Source: Novosphingobium lindaniclasticum LE124
Lineage (GTDB): Bacteria > Pseudomonadota > Alphaproteobacteria > Sphingomonadales > Sphingomonadaceae
Length of the DNA stretch: 64,000 bases
Reading direction: 5' to 3'
Assembly: GCF_000445125.1 (NCBI RefSeq)
Contig: NZ_ATHL01000151.1
Coordinates: 1-64,000, forward strand
Made by a program: the position numbers and the translations under genes. Shown here piece after piece: positions 36,201 to 44,225 of this stretch (the first letter of the stretch is position 1; the number at the start of each line of letters is the position of its first letter). The notes beneath the pieces are model-generated. The model made no database searches. It was not told the origin of the DNA and saw only the letters and a program-made list of their open reading frames with translations.

Positions 36201-37431
36201 CGGACCGCGACACCAGCGGCATGGACTGCGCCGAGAGGACGCCATCCTCGACATGGAGCCGGACCGACGGGTCCGAACTGGCCGGATCGAAGTGGCACCA
36301 GGCGCGACTGCCGGTACGCATGGCTAGGCCGCAGGATGTGCTCGAGCTTGCGCTTACGCGGTGGAACCGATCCTGCGTCCGCCGGCTGAAGCCCTGGGCG
36401 GCGAGGATGACGAGTTCCTCGGTCTCGGAATCCAGCATCTGCACGCTGCCAGCCTTGGCCCGCATGATCGCGATCGCCGCCGACAGGACTTCTTCGTAGA
36501 TGGTCTGCACGTTGTCTTCGGTGACGAGCCGGGCGCCAAGCTGCTGGAGGATCAGGGTGTCGCGCAATTCGTCGTTGAGCGCCTGCTCGCTCCGCTTGCG
36601 CTCGGTGATGTCCTCCATCACGCCGATCATGCGGCAGGGAGCGCCCGTTTCATCATAGAAGAACCGTCCGCGCGCGGCGCACCACAGGACGGTGCCGTCC
36701 GGATGGAGCGTGCGGAATTCGTGAGCGTAGACCTGGCGGGTGTCGCGCGCCGCCTCGATCCGGGAGACGGTTTCCGCGCGGTCTTCCGGGTGCACTCGCG
36801 CCAGCCAGGCTTCGAAGCTCGGCGTCACTTCGCCGATCCGATAGCCCTGCATCAGGAAATGCCGGTCGCTCCAGGTCACCGCGCCGGAGCGGGTGTCCCA
36901 GTCCCAGCTGGCGAGTTCCCCGATTTCTATGGCGAGCCTCAGCCGTTCCTCACCTTCGGCGCGTGCGGCTTCGGCGCGCTTTCGGTCGGTGACGTTCCAG
37001 ATGAAGCCATTGATCCTGCGCTCGCCGGTTGCCGGATCGGTGGTGGGGGAGGCGCGCTCTTCCAGCCACTCGATCTCCCCGGTGTCCGGCCGAACGACGC
37101 GAAACTCCATATGCCATCCGGTGCCCGTCTGCCCGGCCTTCAAGACCATCGCCTGATGGCGTTCGCGATCGTCTGGATGCACCCGGACAAAGCCGTCAAT
37201 GCCCTTGTGCGCGTGGGCGACTTGGCCGGAAGGTCCAAAAGTGGAAATCGCATTGGCGCGCGTAACCCGGTCGCTCACCGGATCCCATTCCCAATACTCC
37301 ATGCCCCCCACTTGCAGCGCTTGCCGCAGCCTGGCTTCGGCGGCGGACAGTGCCGACTTCGCGGCCGAGGCTTCCTCCTGCGCGGCGGCAAGGCGGCGCT
37401 CGAGTTCCTGGTAGGACGGCTGCTCTCCCAT
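33247..37431 (-). CDS. Hybrid HWE-type sensor histidine kinase with PAS, GAF and receiver domains
   Basis: 1394 residues, no membrane helices. An N-terminal coiled coil is followed by two PAS domains, a GAF domain, a third PAS, two further GAF domains (each ending in PRRWSAGE...AERTW), a fourth PAS, then an HWE/HisKA_2 kinase with LLAELQHRVRNIMA (phospho-His near residue 1060), VHELTTNALKYGAL (N-box near 1157) and GFGSELIEGRIPYEL, and a C-terminal receiver domain with phospho-acceptor Asp in CAVLDINLGGG (near 1330). HWE kinases with attached receivers often feed general stress or light responses in alphaproteobacteria. No Cys attachment for a bilin was checked. There is no cognate regulator next to it. 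Confidence 0.92.
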   Translation of the reverse strand: MGEQPSYQELERRLAAAQEEASAAKSALSAAEARLRQALQVGGMEYWEWDPVSDRVTRANAISTFGPSGQVAHAHKGIDGFVRVHPDDRERHQAMVLKAGQTGTGWHMEFRVVRPDTGEIEWLEERASPTTDPATGERRINGFIWNVTDRKRAEAARAEGEERLRLAIEIGELASWDWDTRSGAVTWSDRHFLMQGYRIGEVTPSFEAWLARVHPEDRAETVSRIEAARDTRQVYAHEFRTLHPDGTVLWCAARGRFFYDETGAPCRMIGVMEDITERKRSEQALNDELRDTLILQQLGARLVTEDNVQTIYEEVLSAAIAIMRAKAGSVQMLDSETEELVILAAQGFSRRTQDRFHRVSASSSTSCGLAMRTGSRAWCHFDPASSDPSVRLHVEDGVLSAQSMPLVSRSGRAIGMVSTHWATADHRPSERDLRFLDLLARQAADLLEQRAAEAVLRKSEAKYRSLFDKLEDGIAVLRAVRDPAGQIVDFIYLELNEAVQRQTGLERSHFLGRPLSEVSLKDDFDNWLPIHRQVVETGEPVTVENYAQSVQRWFELSVYPSGPDRIALFIRDIDGRKQGEIALRESREHQAFLLELSDALRAEKDADAVAYRAIGMLSDHMRLDRCYVTYYRPEDDRADFPYQIGNDTVPPLPAQVRLSDFPDAYRQLLEKTFVIEDDFARRGLSDAERASSKAVGMRAMLASTLRRGTKNPLCSMAAVSSSPRRWSAGEIALVEAAAERTWAAIERARTDEVLRESEERQMFLLSLSDAVRNLADPAEIMALTSAMVGAHMRVGRCGYGEVPPPGDMLIVRRDWTDGEMGSLQGQWRLDLFSDDIVSSYRAGRTVIIEDAHVDPIAQGNEEALRAIGGLRSSIAVPLLRDGRLTAFFYVQHTLPRRWSAGEQDLVREVAERTWSTLERARTEARLRESEERFRQFADASSGALWIRDAATLNMEFASRAIEPIYGIEADELLGDVKRWAALILPEDRDIALEHLERARSGEATLHEFRIQRASDKAFRWIRNTDFPLRDNGHIPRIGGIALDVTEEKLSAEHQTVLLAELQHRVRNIMAIIRSITLRTADGAGSVSDYSELLSGRLDTFARVQALLTRAANVGVGMATIVHDELSALAGHGGQFDAQGPEIELSPKAAETMTLAVHELTTNALKYGALSHPDGLVRVRWSVEEKPTKPWLVFEWSESGAPGREPPDRPRRVGFGSELIEGRIPYELNGRGSVRFEAGGAQCRLEFPLKDGASILETDAPQPATLFGGAIDMSGQADLTGQRVLVVEDDYYLAADTARALKGAGAQVLGPCPSEDAARAHMADAPPTCAVLDINLGGGRSFDLAGDLRRDGVPFVFITGYDQDVIPERFAGIPCLQKPVEFRHIIGALADSLGV

Positions 37432-37623
37432 GTCTCAAGAACAACACATGTCGGCGCAATGTCCAATAGCATGTCGGCAATCGTTCCTGCGGTAATCCGG
37501 CCTCAGGGCGCACCTCGTCCGATCAGCGACCGGCAGAGGCAAGGGTCGGCGGCGCAGCGCGAGTTGTCGCGATCGGCACGGCTTAACGCTTCCCCCGGCC
37601 GAAAAGCGCGGGACCCACCGCCA
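37432..37623. other. Gap between kinase and AsmA-family genes
   Basis: 192 bases holding the presumed promoter of the kinase gene. The word ATGTCGG occurs twice about 24 bases apart around 37450-37480, but no gene, terminator or clear operator was recognised. Confidence 0.4.
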
Positions 37624-39723
37624 TCAGCGGATCTTGCCCGCGCGGCCGGAGCCCACGTCGTCGCGCGGCTTGCCCTTGGTGGTGCGCTGGGCCTTGGCCG
37701 TCGCCCCCGCCAGTACCGGGCCGCAGGCGGCGGACTTGGCATCGCCGACGTCCACGAAAGCCAGCAGCCCGGCCACCGGCGTTGCCGCTACTGCCAGGCC
37801 GAGGCCCACGCCTGCCCGGCCGAGCAGTTGCGGGCTGATCACGTCGAGCGAGGGCTTGGCGAAGCGGCCGCCGATGCCGACGGGGGACTGGCCCGAGAAC
37901 AGGCTGAACTTCTTGCCGTCCGCACGGAAGGCGAGATCCAGCGCTTCGGTGCCGAAACTGAACCCGCCGCGTCCGGTGATGACGTTTTTCGAGGTGTCGA
38001 TCAGGATCGGATCGGCGGCCGCCGTGCCGCCGCGCACCGTGAAGGCGACGAGGCCGCAGTTGAGCTGGACCGGTTCCTTCAGCTTGCCTTCGAACATCTT
38101 GGAGGCGAACGTTCCGAGGTCCAGCTCCGCAAGCTGGACGTTGCGAGTCCAGAACGTACCGCGCGGCATGACGAAAGCGATGCGGCCGGAGGCGGAAGCC
38201 AGGGAGTCGTGAATGGTGTCGCCGCGGCCTTCCAGCTTGATCCGGCCGCCGATCGTGCCCGTCGTACCGGATTCCTCGACGCCGTAGCCGGCCAGCAGGC
38301 GGCCCATCGGCGTCGGCTTCAAGCGGATGTCGTAGCTGACCGCGGAGGGCCGCTGGCGCGTGTCGAAAATCAGGTCCGAGGCGACATCGCCCCGCGCCAT
38401 CGAAAAGGTCAGCGGCGACAGCGCCAGCCGGCCGCGCTCCAGCGAGAGCTTGAGCGCGATGTTCTGGACCGGGACGCTGCGCGACCGGATCGCGCCGATC
38501 TTCCAGTCCAGCCCGGCGTCGAAGCGCTGCATGGTGCCGATCGGCAGGGCAGCATCGGGCAGCACGCGCTGCGACCCGGCGCCGGTAGCGGCGGCAGCGG
38601 CGACGGCGCCCTTGGCAGCCACGATGTCCGGGTTGTAGCCGATGAAGGGTGCCGCATCGACGATGTCCAGCCGGCGCGTGGCAAGCTGCGCATCGAGGCG
38701 CAGGCGCTCGGCGTTCTTCACCGTCAGCGTGCCGCGCAAGTCGGACTGGCCGAAAGTGCCGGTCATGCCGGTGAAACGATAGGTCGCCTCATCCTTCACC
38801 ATCTGCGCTTTCAAAGCATAGCGACGGGTCTGCGGAATGGCGACGTCGATGATGGCGAGCAGTTCGGACAAGTCGCGTCCCTGTGCCCGGACCTTCAGCG
38901 GGACGCCCTCGAACTCGGCAAGCGAGGGGAGGGTGCCGGATACGTCCATCCGGTTGTTTGCCGCCCAGGCCGTCAGTTCCAGTGCATTGCGGCCGCGATC
39001 CACCGTTTCGTCGGGCGAGAGCAGGCGGGCGCTCAGGCGAAAGGGTGTCTTGCGCAAAGTGCCGTCGCCGCGCAAGGCTACGGCCTTGCCGATCCGCGCA
39101 TCGATGGCCGTGACCGGGTCCACGACGAGATCGGCGACGAGCGGCATCTGGGGATCGAGATAGCGAATGCGGGTATCGGACAGGGTCGCGCGGTCGATCC
39201 GGGGGAACTCGAAAGGCTTGCCGCCTTCGCCGCTTCCGAAAGTCCAGGTGTTGCGCTTATGCGTCTTGTCCCATTCGAGGTCCAGCGCGCCGCCCTGGAG
39301 ATCGAGCATGGGGACATGGCGTCTGCCGAACAGGAGAGAGAGCGGCGCGATCCGCGCTTCGATGTGGCGGGCGGCGAACATGCGGGGGCGCCCCGCCCAT
39401 TCGGGATTGGCGATGCTCAGGTCTTCGGCGAGGAACTTGATGCGGAACGGCGCGAAGTAGAGCTGGAACTCGCCGCCGACTTGCACCTGTCGCCCGGCCG
39501 CGGAACTCGCCATGCTCTCGAAGGGGTGTTTCAGGAACCGCCCCTTGGTGATGAAGAGCACCAGCCACGCCGCGAACAGGGCAAGGACCGCGCCGATCGC
39601 GACATTGCGCAGGATCCTCAGGACGCGGAGCCGGCGTGCGCGCTTATCGCTCGTTGGCGGAGGAGCGGGAGGTTCACCGCCCCCCGCATGGTTTCGCTCG
39701 TCGATCTGCGCCGCTACATCCAT
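37624..39723 (-). CDS. AsmA family protein
   Basis: 699 residues. A cytoplasmic Pro-rich N-terminus and one membrane helix (VAIGAVLALFAAWLVLFITKG) are followed by a large periplasmic domain with the AsmA N-terminal signature (GRFLKHPFESMASSAAGRQVQVGGEFQLYFAPFRIKFLAEDLSIANPEWAG) and the AsmA-like C-terminal part. These proteins are now seen as bridge-like lipid transporters between the two membranes. The conserved beta-strand repeats fit that fold. The gene is alone on its strand; upstream lies a frameshifted secreted-protein gene. Confidence 0.88.
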   Translation of the reverse strand: MDVAAQIDERNHAGGGEPPAPPPTSDKRARRLRVLRILRNVAIGAVLALFAAWLVLFITKGRFLKHPFESMASSAAGRQVQVGGEFQLYFAPFRIKFLAEDLSIANPEWAGRPRMFAARHIEARIAPLSLLFGRRHVPMLDLQGGALDLEWDKTHKRNTWTFGSGEGGKPFEFPRIDRATLSDTRIRYLDPQMPLVADLVVDPVTAIDARIGKAVALRGDGTLRKTPFRLSARLLSPDETVDRGRNALELTAWAANNRMDVSGTLPSLAEFEGVPLKVRAQGRDLSELLAIIDVAIPQTRRYALKAQMVKDEATYRFTGMTGTFGQSDLRGTLTVKNAERLRLDAQLATRRLDIVDAAPFIGYNPDIVAAKGAVAAAAATGAGSQRVLPDAALPIGTMQRFDAGLDWKIGAIRSRSVPVQNIALKLSLERGRLALSPLTFSMARGDVASDLIFDTRQRPSAVSYDIRLKPTPMGRLLAGYGVEESGTTGTIGGRIKLEGRGDTIHDSLASASGRIAFVMPRGTFWTRNVQLAELDLGTFASKMFEGKLKEPVQLNCGLVAFTVRGGTAAADPILIDTSKNVITGRGGFSFGTEALDLAFRADGKKFSLFSGQSPVGIGGRFAKPSLDVISPQLLGRAGVGLGLAVAATPVAGLLAFVDVGDAKSAACGPVLAGATAKAQRTTKGKPRDDVGSGRAGKIR

Positions 39724-39801
39724 GCAGGGCTAAAGATCGACATGCGATTTGGTTTCGCGAAAAGGCGCAGCCTCGGCACGCGCGGTCGAAAAGAGCGCTC
39801 C

Positions 39802-40201
39802 TCAATAGACGCAGATCTTGCGGTTGCTGCCCTGAACCCAGCAGGCGCGGGTCGCGCTTGCTGCGCGTGAAGGCGCCTTGGGGGACCATTCGTGCACCGT
39901 TGTCATAGTCGACCACCACGCGTTCGGGCGAGGTCTTGTCGGCATAAAAGGCCCGGCCGTCGACGTCGATGGCGAAGCTGCCGTCACCGTTGCGGGGGTA
40001 GAACGTGCAGGCCTTTCTGGGACCGCCCTCCAGCACGCATTGTGCTGCGCGGCCCTTGCTGATGGTGCCGCCGTTGTAATCGGCAATAGGCTTCACCGGA
40101 CGGCCGAGGTGGAGTTCGTTGCCGTTGCCGTCCTTCACTTGCGCGCCTGCGGGAAGGGACAGTGTCGCCACCGAAGCGGTCAGTATGGAGAGCGTGCGCA
40201 T
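39802..40201 (-). pseudogene. Secreted small protein gene with a probable 1-base frameshift
   Basis: From ATG 40201 (preceded by AAGGAA) the frame gives a signal peptide (TASVATLSLPAGAQ) and a domain with RAAQCVLEGGPRKACTFYPRNGDG. Near 39842-39850 the reading becomes unnatural (RDPRLLGSGQQPQD...), whereas the next frame gives CWVQGSNRKICVY and a stop at 39802-39804. Dropping one C there restores RDPACWVQG...CVY, with a natural Cys-rich ending. Either the gene is disrupted or there is a sequence error. The uninterrupted protein would be about 132 residues, periplasmic, with four Cys. Function unknown. Confidence 0.6.
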
Positions 40202-40385
40202 GAATGTTCCTTCATCTACAAGCGGTTGCCGGCATGATCGCAGCGCGGCGAGGCTTTGGGCAAACCCTGTTTCGGGTACGACGGCAGATCCCGGATCATC
40301 GGGTGATTTCACCTGACAGGAAAACGCTTTAAGGGGCTGGACCCGAGGCGGCGCAGGCCGCGAGAAACGAGCAGGAATTACCCCG

Positions 40386-40982
40386 ATGACGATCGCACGC
40401 GACCTGGTGCAACTGGGCAAGCTGGTGGCAGCGCAGCACGGCTGGGCCGCGGCCAAGGCGTTCAAGGCTTACGAGATGCCCGACGCCGACAAGGCGCGCC
40501 TCGCTGCCTGCGCGGTGGAGATCCTGAAGGTGTTCCCTCAGGCCGCGGATCGGCAAAGTGCCGTTTCGGGCTGGCTCAGCGCGGCGCTTGCGGTTCAGCT
40601 CGAACGGCATCTTGCCGCTCCGGTCCAGGTGGTGGCCGGCGTGCTGGCGGTCGATGGGCAGCCGGTCTACGGACGGCGCGAACCGGTGGACGGCCCGGCG
40701 GCGTTCGGCGGCGAGGATGCCGGATGGGATGGCCACGTCTGGGTCATGGTCGGCCCTTACGTGGTGGACCTCGGCATGTTCCGCGCGGCCTATTCCGCCG
40801 ATTGTCCCCCGGAACTGGCGCGCCATGTCCATTCGCTGTTCGGGCAGAACCAGGCCGTCTACGTCGACCACTGGCGGCGCACCCGCCAGTCAGGCCTGAG
40901 CTACGAGCCCCAATATGTCCTCACCCGCGACGAAGTGACGCTGCTGATGGGCGGGGCATACCGGCTGATCGCACCGCAATGA
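40386..40982 (+). CDS. Conserved-looking protein of unknown function (198 aa)
   Basis: An ATG start gives MTIARDLVQLGKLVAAQHGWAAAKAFKAYEMPDADKARL, a helical N-terminal half, and a C-terminal half with WDGHVWVMVGPYVVDLGMFRAAY and HVHSLFGQNQAVYVDHW. The G-H-W-V...D arrangement recalls papain/transglutaminase-like folds, where a His followed by an Asp completes a catalytic triad, but no clear catalytic Cys was located, so this is weak. No signal peptide is seen, so it is probably cytoplasmic. The gene stands alone, divergent from the frameshifted gene. Confidence 0.65.
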   Translation: MTIARDLVQLGKLVAAQHGWAAAKAFKAYEMPDADKARLAACAVEILKVFPQAADRQSAVSGWLSAALAVQLERHLAAPVQVVAGVLAVDGQPVYGRREPVDGPAAFGGEDAGWDGHVWVMVGPYVVDLGMFRAAYSADCPPELARHVHSLFGQNQAVYVDHWRRTRQSGLSYEPQYVLTRDEVTLLMGGAYRLIAPQ

Positions 40983-41104
40983 CCTTTGTCGCCGAAAGCC
41001 ATCGACCTTCCGGCGAGCCGTTCACGCCTTGAGATCGGAGCAGCCCCCTCCGCCCGGCGAGGCCGTGGAGGAGGCGACTGTCCGTTGGCTGGACGGTGCG
41101 GGCT

Positions 41105-41956
41105 TCAACTGCCGACGATGATGCCGCCGTTCGGATGGAGCACCTGGCCGCTCATGTAGCTGGCGTCTTCGCACGCCAGGAACAGGAACGAGGGCGCCAC
41201 TTCGTTGGGCTGGCCGGGGCGGCCCATCGGCGTGTCTTCGCCGAAGTTTTCGAGTTTCTCAGGCGTCGCGCCCCCGCAGGGGTTGAGCGGGGTCCAGATC
41301 GGGCCGGGCGCCACGGCGTTGACGCGGATGCCCTCGCTTACGAGGTTCTCGGACAGCGAGCGGGTGAAGGCCGTGATCGCGCCCTTGGTGGAGCTGTAGT
41401 CGAGCAGTTCCTTGCTGCCCTTGTACATGGTCACGCTGGTGCAGTTGACGATGCTGGCGCCGGGCTTCAGGTGCGGCCGGGCGGCCTGGGTCATGAAGAA
41501 CATGCCGAAAATGTTCGTCTGGAACGTGCGGCGCAGCTGTTCCTCGGTGATGTCGGTGATGTCCTTGTCGGGATGCTGTTCGCCGGCATTGTTGATCAGC
41601 ACGTCTATGCGGCCGAACGTCTCCAGGGTCTGGCGCACGGCCAGCTCGCAGGCGTCCGGCGAGCGGATGTCGGCGCGGATGGTGATGGCGCGCCTGCCTT
41701 CCGCTTCGACGATCCGCTTGGTTTCCGCCGCATCGTCGTCTTCGAGCAGGTACATGATGGCTACGTCCGCCCCCTCGCGGGCGAAGAGGGCGGCCACTGC
41801 GCGGCCTATCCCGCTATCGGCCCCGGTGACGACGGCGACCTTGTCCTGCAGCCTGCCGGAACCGAGATAGCGCGGCTGCCATTCCGGCTTCGGCTCCAGT
41901 TCGCTTTCGTGACCCGGCAAGGGGTCCTCGTGGATCATGTCCTGGGTCTCGGCCAT
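41105..41956 (-). CDS. SDR-family oxidoreductase, YghA-like
   Basis: 283 residues from ATG 41956 (AGGAA upstream). An N-terminal extension (HEDPLPGHESELEPKPEWQPRYLGSGRLQDK) typical of YghA / general-stress SDRs is followed by VVTGADSGIGRA, LINNAGEQ, catalytic Ser in NCTSVTMYKG, YSSTK, and the ending SGQVLHPNGGIIVG. These enzymes use NAD(P)H to reduce aldehydes or ketones and are often stress induced. An ATG 19 codons upstream gives an atypical N-terminus and is not favoured. Single gene. Confidence 0.87.
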   Translation of the reverse strand: MAETQDMIHEDPLPGHESELEPKPEWQPRYLGSGRLQDKVAVVTGADSGIGRAVAALFAREGADVAIMYLLEDDDAAETKRIVEAEGRRAITIRADIRSPDACELAVRQTLETFGRIDVLINNAGEQHPDKDITDITEEQLRRTFQTNIFGMFFMTQAARPHLKPGASIVNCTSVTMYKGSKELLDYSSTKGAITAFTRSLSENLVSEGIRVNAVAPGPIWTPLNPCGGATPEKLENFGEDTPMGRPGQPNEVAPSFLFLACEDASYMSGQVLHPNGGIIVGS

Positions 41957-42110
41957 CGGCGTGTTCCTGTCGTCTGCCCCTTCCGTGTCTTCACCGAACG
42001 TGGCGCAGCGCACCCGGTTGCAGGCGTAACGAGCCCTGCGGCGTACCGTTCGCCAGCTTCGGCGGGAGGTGGAATCTTGATAATTTGCTGCCGCAACGAA
42101 GGCAGAGCCC

Positions 42111-42851
42111 TCAGGCCGGACGGCGGACGCCCCGCACCATCTCCTCGATCCAGTTGATCAGCAGCTGATTGTAGCCCTTGCGCTGGCTTTCGTCGCGCAG
42201 GACATGGTCGGCACCCTTGAGGACCCGGTAGCTGAGCGAGCGGCTGTTGCGAAACGCCGCCATGTAGGAGCTGATCGCCGGATGCGGCACGTAGTCGTCG
42301 AACTCCGATTCCACGATCAGCACGTCTCCGGCGAAACGCTCGCAGGCGGCCAGGGCGCGGTCCTGGTGCCCGGTGCGGAAATGACTGCGGTAACGGTCGA
42401 TCTCCGCGCGGTCGAGCAAGGCCTTGGGCACATCCCAATGGCTGTCGGGATAGAGCGCCGGAACGCGCAGCGCCAGCCAGGAGACCGAGCGCTCCGCCGT
42501 GAGCAGCGCAGCCAGATAGCCGCCGTAACTGGTGCCGACGACGGCGATGGCGGAGCTGTCTATGCCTTCCTGCCCGGCCAGGAAATCGTAGGCGGCCACG
42601 ACGTCGGCAAGCCCGTCCGAGCGGGTGACGCTGTTGCGCTCGTCTTCATGCCGGGCATGGCCGCGCAGGTCGAACGTGAAGCAGATGCAGCCGAGCTGCG
42701 CGATTTCCTCGGCACGGATGAGATCCTGCTCCTGGCACCCACCCCAGCCGTGGATGAAGAGAACGCCGGGCGTGAGCTTGGCGGGGGTAAGGATGGTGCC
42801 GTCGATCGTCTCGTCGCCGACGGCCAGGGTCACGGGGTTGGCTGACTTCAT
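42111..42851 (-). CDS. Alpha/beta hydrolase (dienelactone hydrolase/S9-like)
   Basis: 246 residues from ATG 42851. FIHGWGGCQEQD (oxyanion region), FDLRGHARHEDERNS, nucleophile elbow GTSYGGYLAALL with catalytic Ser, then ESEFDDYVPHPAI (Asp) and KGADHVLRDE (His) complete the hydrolase triad. No signal peptide, so cytoplasmic. It follows the DUF3182 gene on the minus strand after an 11-base gap, which suggests that the two act together. A much longer open frame upstream on this strand is DUF3182 read out of frame and is not part of this gene. Confidence 0.87.
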   Translation of the reverse strand: MKSANPVTLAVGDETIDGTILTPAKLTPGVLFIHGWGGCQEQDLIRAEEIAQLGCICFTFDLRGHARHEDERNSVTRSDGLADVVAAYDFLAGQEGIDSSAIAVVGTSYGGYLAALLTAERSVSWLALRVPALYPDSHWDVPKALLDRAEIDRYRSHFRTGHQDRALAACERFAGDVLIVESEFDDYVPHPAISSYMAAFRNSRSLSYRVLKGADHVLRDESQRKGYNQLLINWIEEMVRGVRRPA

Positions 42852-42862
42852 TCGATTACCTG

Positions 42863-44002
42863 TCACTCGATGATTTGCGCATATTTCGTGAGCGGCCCGG
42901 CTACCGGATCCACGCCGGCATAGTACACGGCCGCGTCGGGAGGGGCGGCATGCGGGTTTCCGTAGATCTCGACGGTTGCACAGGTCACCCCGGCTTTCTC
43001 GGGATGCGCTTCGAGATATTGGCAGGCGGCGATTTCCGCTCCGGTGGCGCCGCCGATGCGCCAGCTCTGTTCCAGCACACCGATGCGTATGCGCCCCCCG
43101 GCGTCCGTCCCCTCGGCCACGTCGTAGTTGCGACGAGAGGCGAAAAGCGCCGGGTAGGCGGCGAAAACGGCGCGGTCGTAGAGCAGCGCCTTGCGAACCG
43201 CCTCGGCGCGGTCGTGGGAAAGCAGCTCTCGTTGGAGTTCCTCGAAGCCGCCTCGCACCACATGAAGGCGCGAGCCGCCGTAGGCCGCTTCGCCGCGATT
43301 GTTGCGGGTAAGCCGCTGAGTCCCCCAATAGGCGAAAGACCGGACGGCGGATGCGGAAGGAGCATCGCGCCGCCCCGGCAGCCCGATCGTGCCGATGCTG
43401 TACGTTTCGACCTCGCAGAGGTTCTCCTCGATCACCAGCCCGCCGGCTTCGATCCGGGCCGGATCGATCGCGGCGAGCGCCGCCTCCAGTTCCTGCTCCG
43501 AGGCGACCACGGTCTGCCCCTGGCCCGATGTCGCCTCCACTTCCTTGAGCCGGGCCGTTCCGTGCTTGAGCATGAGCTGGCCGGCGATGCGGGCGTCTTC
43601 CACCGCGAAAGCCGTATAGCCGCGCAGGACGGCGTTCCCGAGGTGCACCGCAAGGCCGGCCTGCCAGCCCTCCGGAGCCCGCGCGTCGGCGGAGATCAAG
43701 CCGTGCGATATGGCCTTGCTCGCCACGAAGCGGTGCGGGACGGCACCGCCGAAGAACTGCGTATCGCGCGTGATGCCCAGCGCATGCGCTTCCTCGACCA
43801 GCAGCGTATCGCGCGGGACGAAGTAGTCGCCGCCTCCCGCCGGCCATCGCATCCAGCCCGGCTCGCCTGCTGGGACCGCACCGGCCAGAGCGGCGATGCG
43901 CCTTGTCGCTTCCTCCCAGGTCGTCCGGTCATGCTCGTTGGAAAAGGACGCATCCGGGGGTGTTGCGGCGGGGATTGCAGTGTCAGAAGGAATTCCATTC
44001 AC
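42863..44002 (-). CDS. DUF3182 family protein, ATP-grasp-like
   Basis: 379 residues from a GTG at 44002 with GAGGA at good spacing; a longer reading to 44131 crosses the shared promoter region. Middle segments (LMLKHGTARLKEVEATSGQGQTVV and LVIEENLCEVETYSIGTI) resemble the lysine and glycine-rich loop parts of ATP-grasp enzymes, consistent with DUF3182 being a distant ATP-grasp family; the end has DAAVYYAGVDPVAGPLTKYAQIIE. Reaction and substrate are unknown. It pairs with the alpha/beta hydrolase downstream and is divergent from the xylose operon. Confidence 0.75.
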   Translation of the reverse strand: MNGIPSDTAIPAATPPDASFSNEHDRTTWEEATRRIAALAGAVPAGEPGWMRWPAGGGDYFVPRDTLLVEEAHALGITRDTQFFGGAVPHRFVASKAISHGLISADARAPEGWQAGLAVHLGNAVLRGYTAFAVEDARIAGQLMLKHGTARLKEVEATSGQGQTVVASEQELEAALAAIDPARIEAGGLVIEENLCEVETYSIGTIGLPGRRDAPSASAVRSFAYWGTQRLTRNNRGEAAYGGSRLHVVRGGFEELQRELLSHDRAEAVRKALLYDRAVFAAYPALFASRRNYDVAEGTDAGGRIRIGVLEQSWRIGGATGAEIAACQYLEAHPEKAGVTCATVEIYGNPHAAPPDAAVYYAGVDPVAGPLTKYAQIIE

Positions 44003-44124
44003 GTCGCGCGATCCTCGCAAGTGCGGCCGATATGGACCAACGCCTGAAACCGCCTGCAGGATGCAAGGAGGTAGGCCACCCCTTTGCCCAAGCCTTTCGA
44101 TTGTTACCGTTCGTGCAATCCGCC

Positions 44125-44164
44125 TTGACAAGCCGCATCAATGTGCCAAATGGTAGCGCTATCA
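44125..44164 (+). promoter_or_regulatory. xylX promoter with XylR/LacI-type operator
   Basis: TTGACA at 44125-44130 is a consensus -35 word. The operator TGGTAGCGCTATCA (44151-44164), an imperfect palindrome, begins 26 bases after the start of the -35 and so covers the expected -10 region. The same 26-base offset and the word TTGACAAGC recur at 51859. The operator resembles the xylose operator of Caulobacter crescentus as I recall it (TGTTAGCGCTACCA-like). Confidence 0.75.
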
Positions 44165-44195
44165 GTTATACCAGACAAACAAAGGGAGGGGATCC

Positions 44196-44225
44196 GTGGC
44201 GAATCCCGATACTGCATGTCGTTGA
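44196..44225 (+). other. Nine-codon frame with strong ribosome site at the 5' end of xylX
   Basis: GGGAGGG at 44184-44190 is 5 bases before a GTG at 44196. That frame encodes VANPDTACR and stops at 44223-44225, where TGATG overlaps an in-frame xylX ATG at 44225. It is either a leader peptide that couples translation to xylX or the true xylX start with one base lost, since family members have a short extension ending in LLPAD-like residues. Confidence 0.45.

Noticed and set aside
36361..39870. A 1169-residue plus-strand open frame
   Set aside because: Antisense to the hybrid kinase and AsmA genes, low complexity, no motif; a GC-rich shadow frame.
42111..43847. A 578-residue minus-strand reading joining the hydrolase to an N-terminal extension
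   Set aside because: The extension is DUF3182 read in another frame (Arg/Gly/Ala-rich). The hydrolase has its own ATG at 42851.
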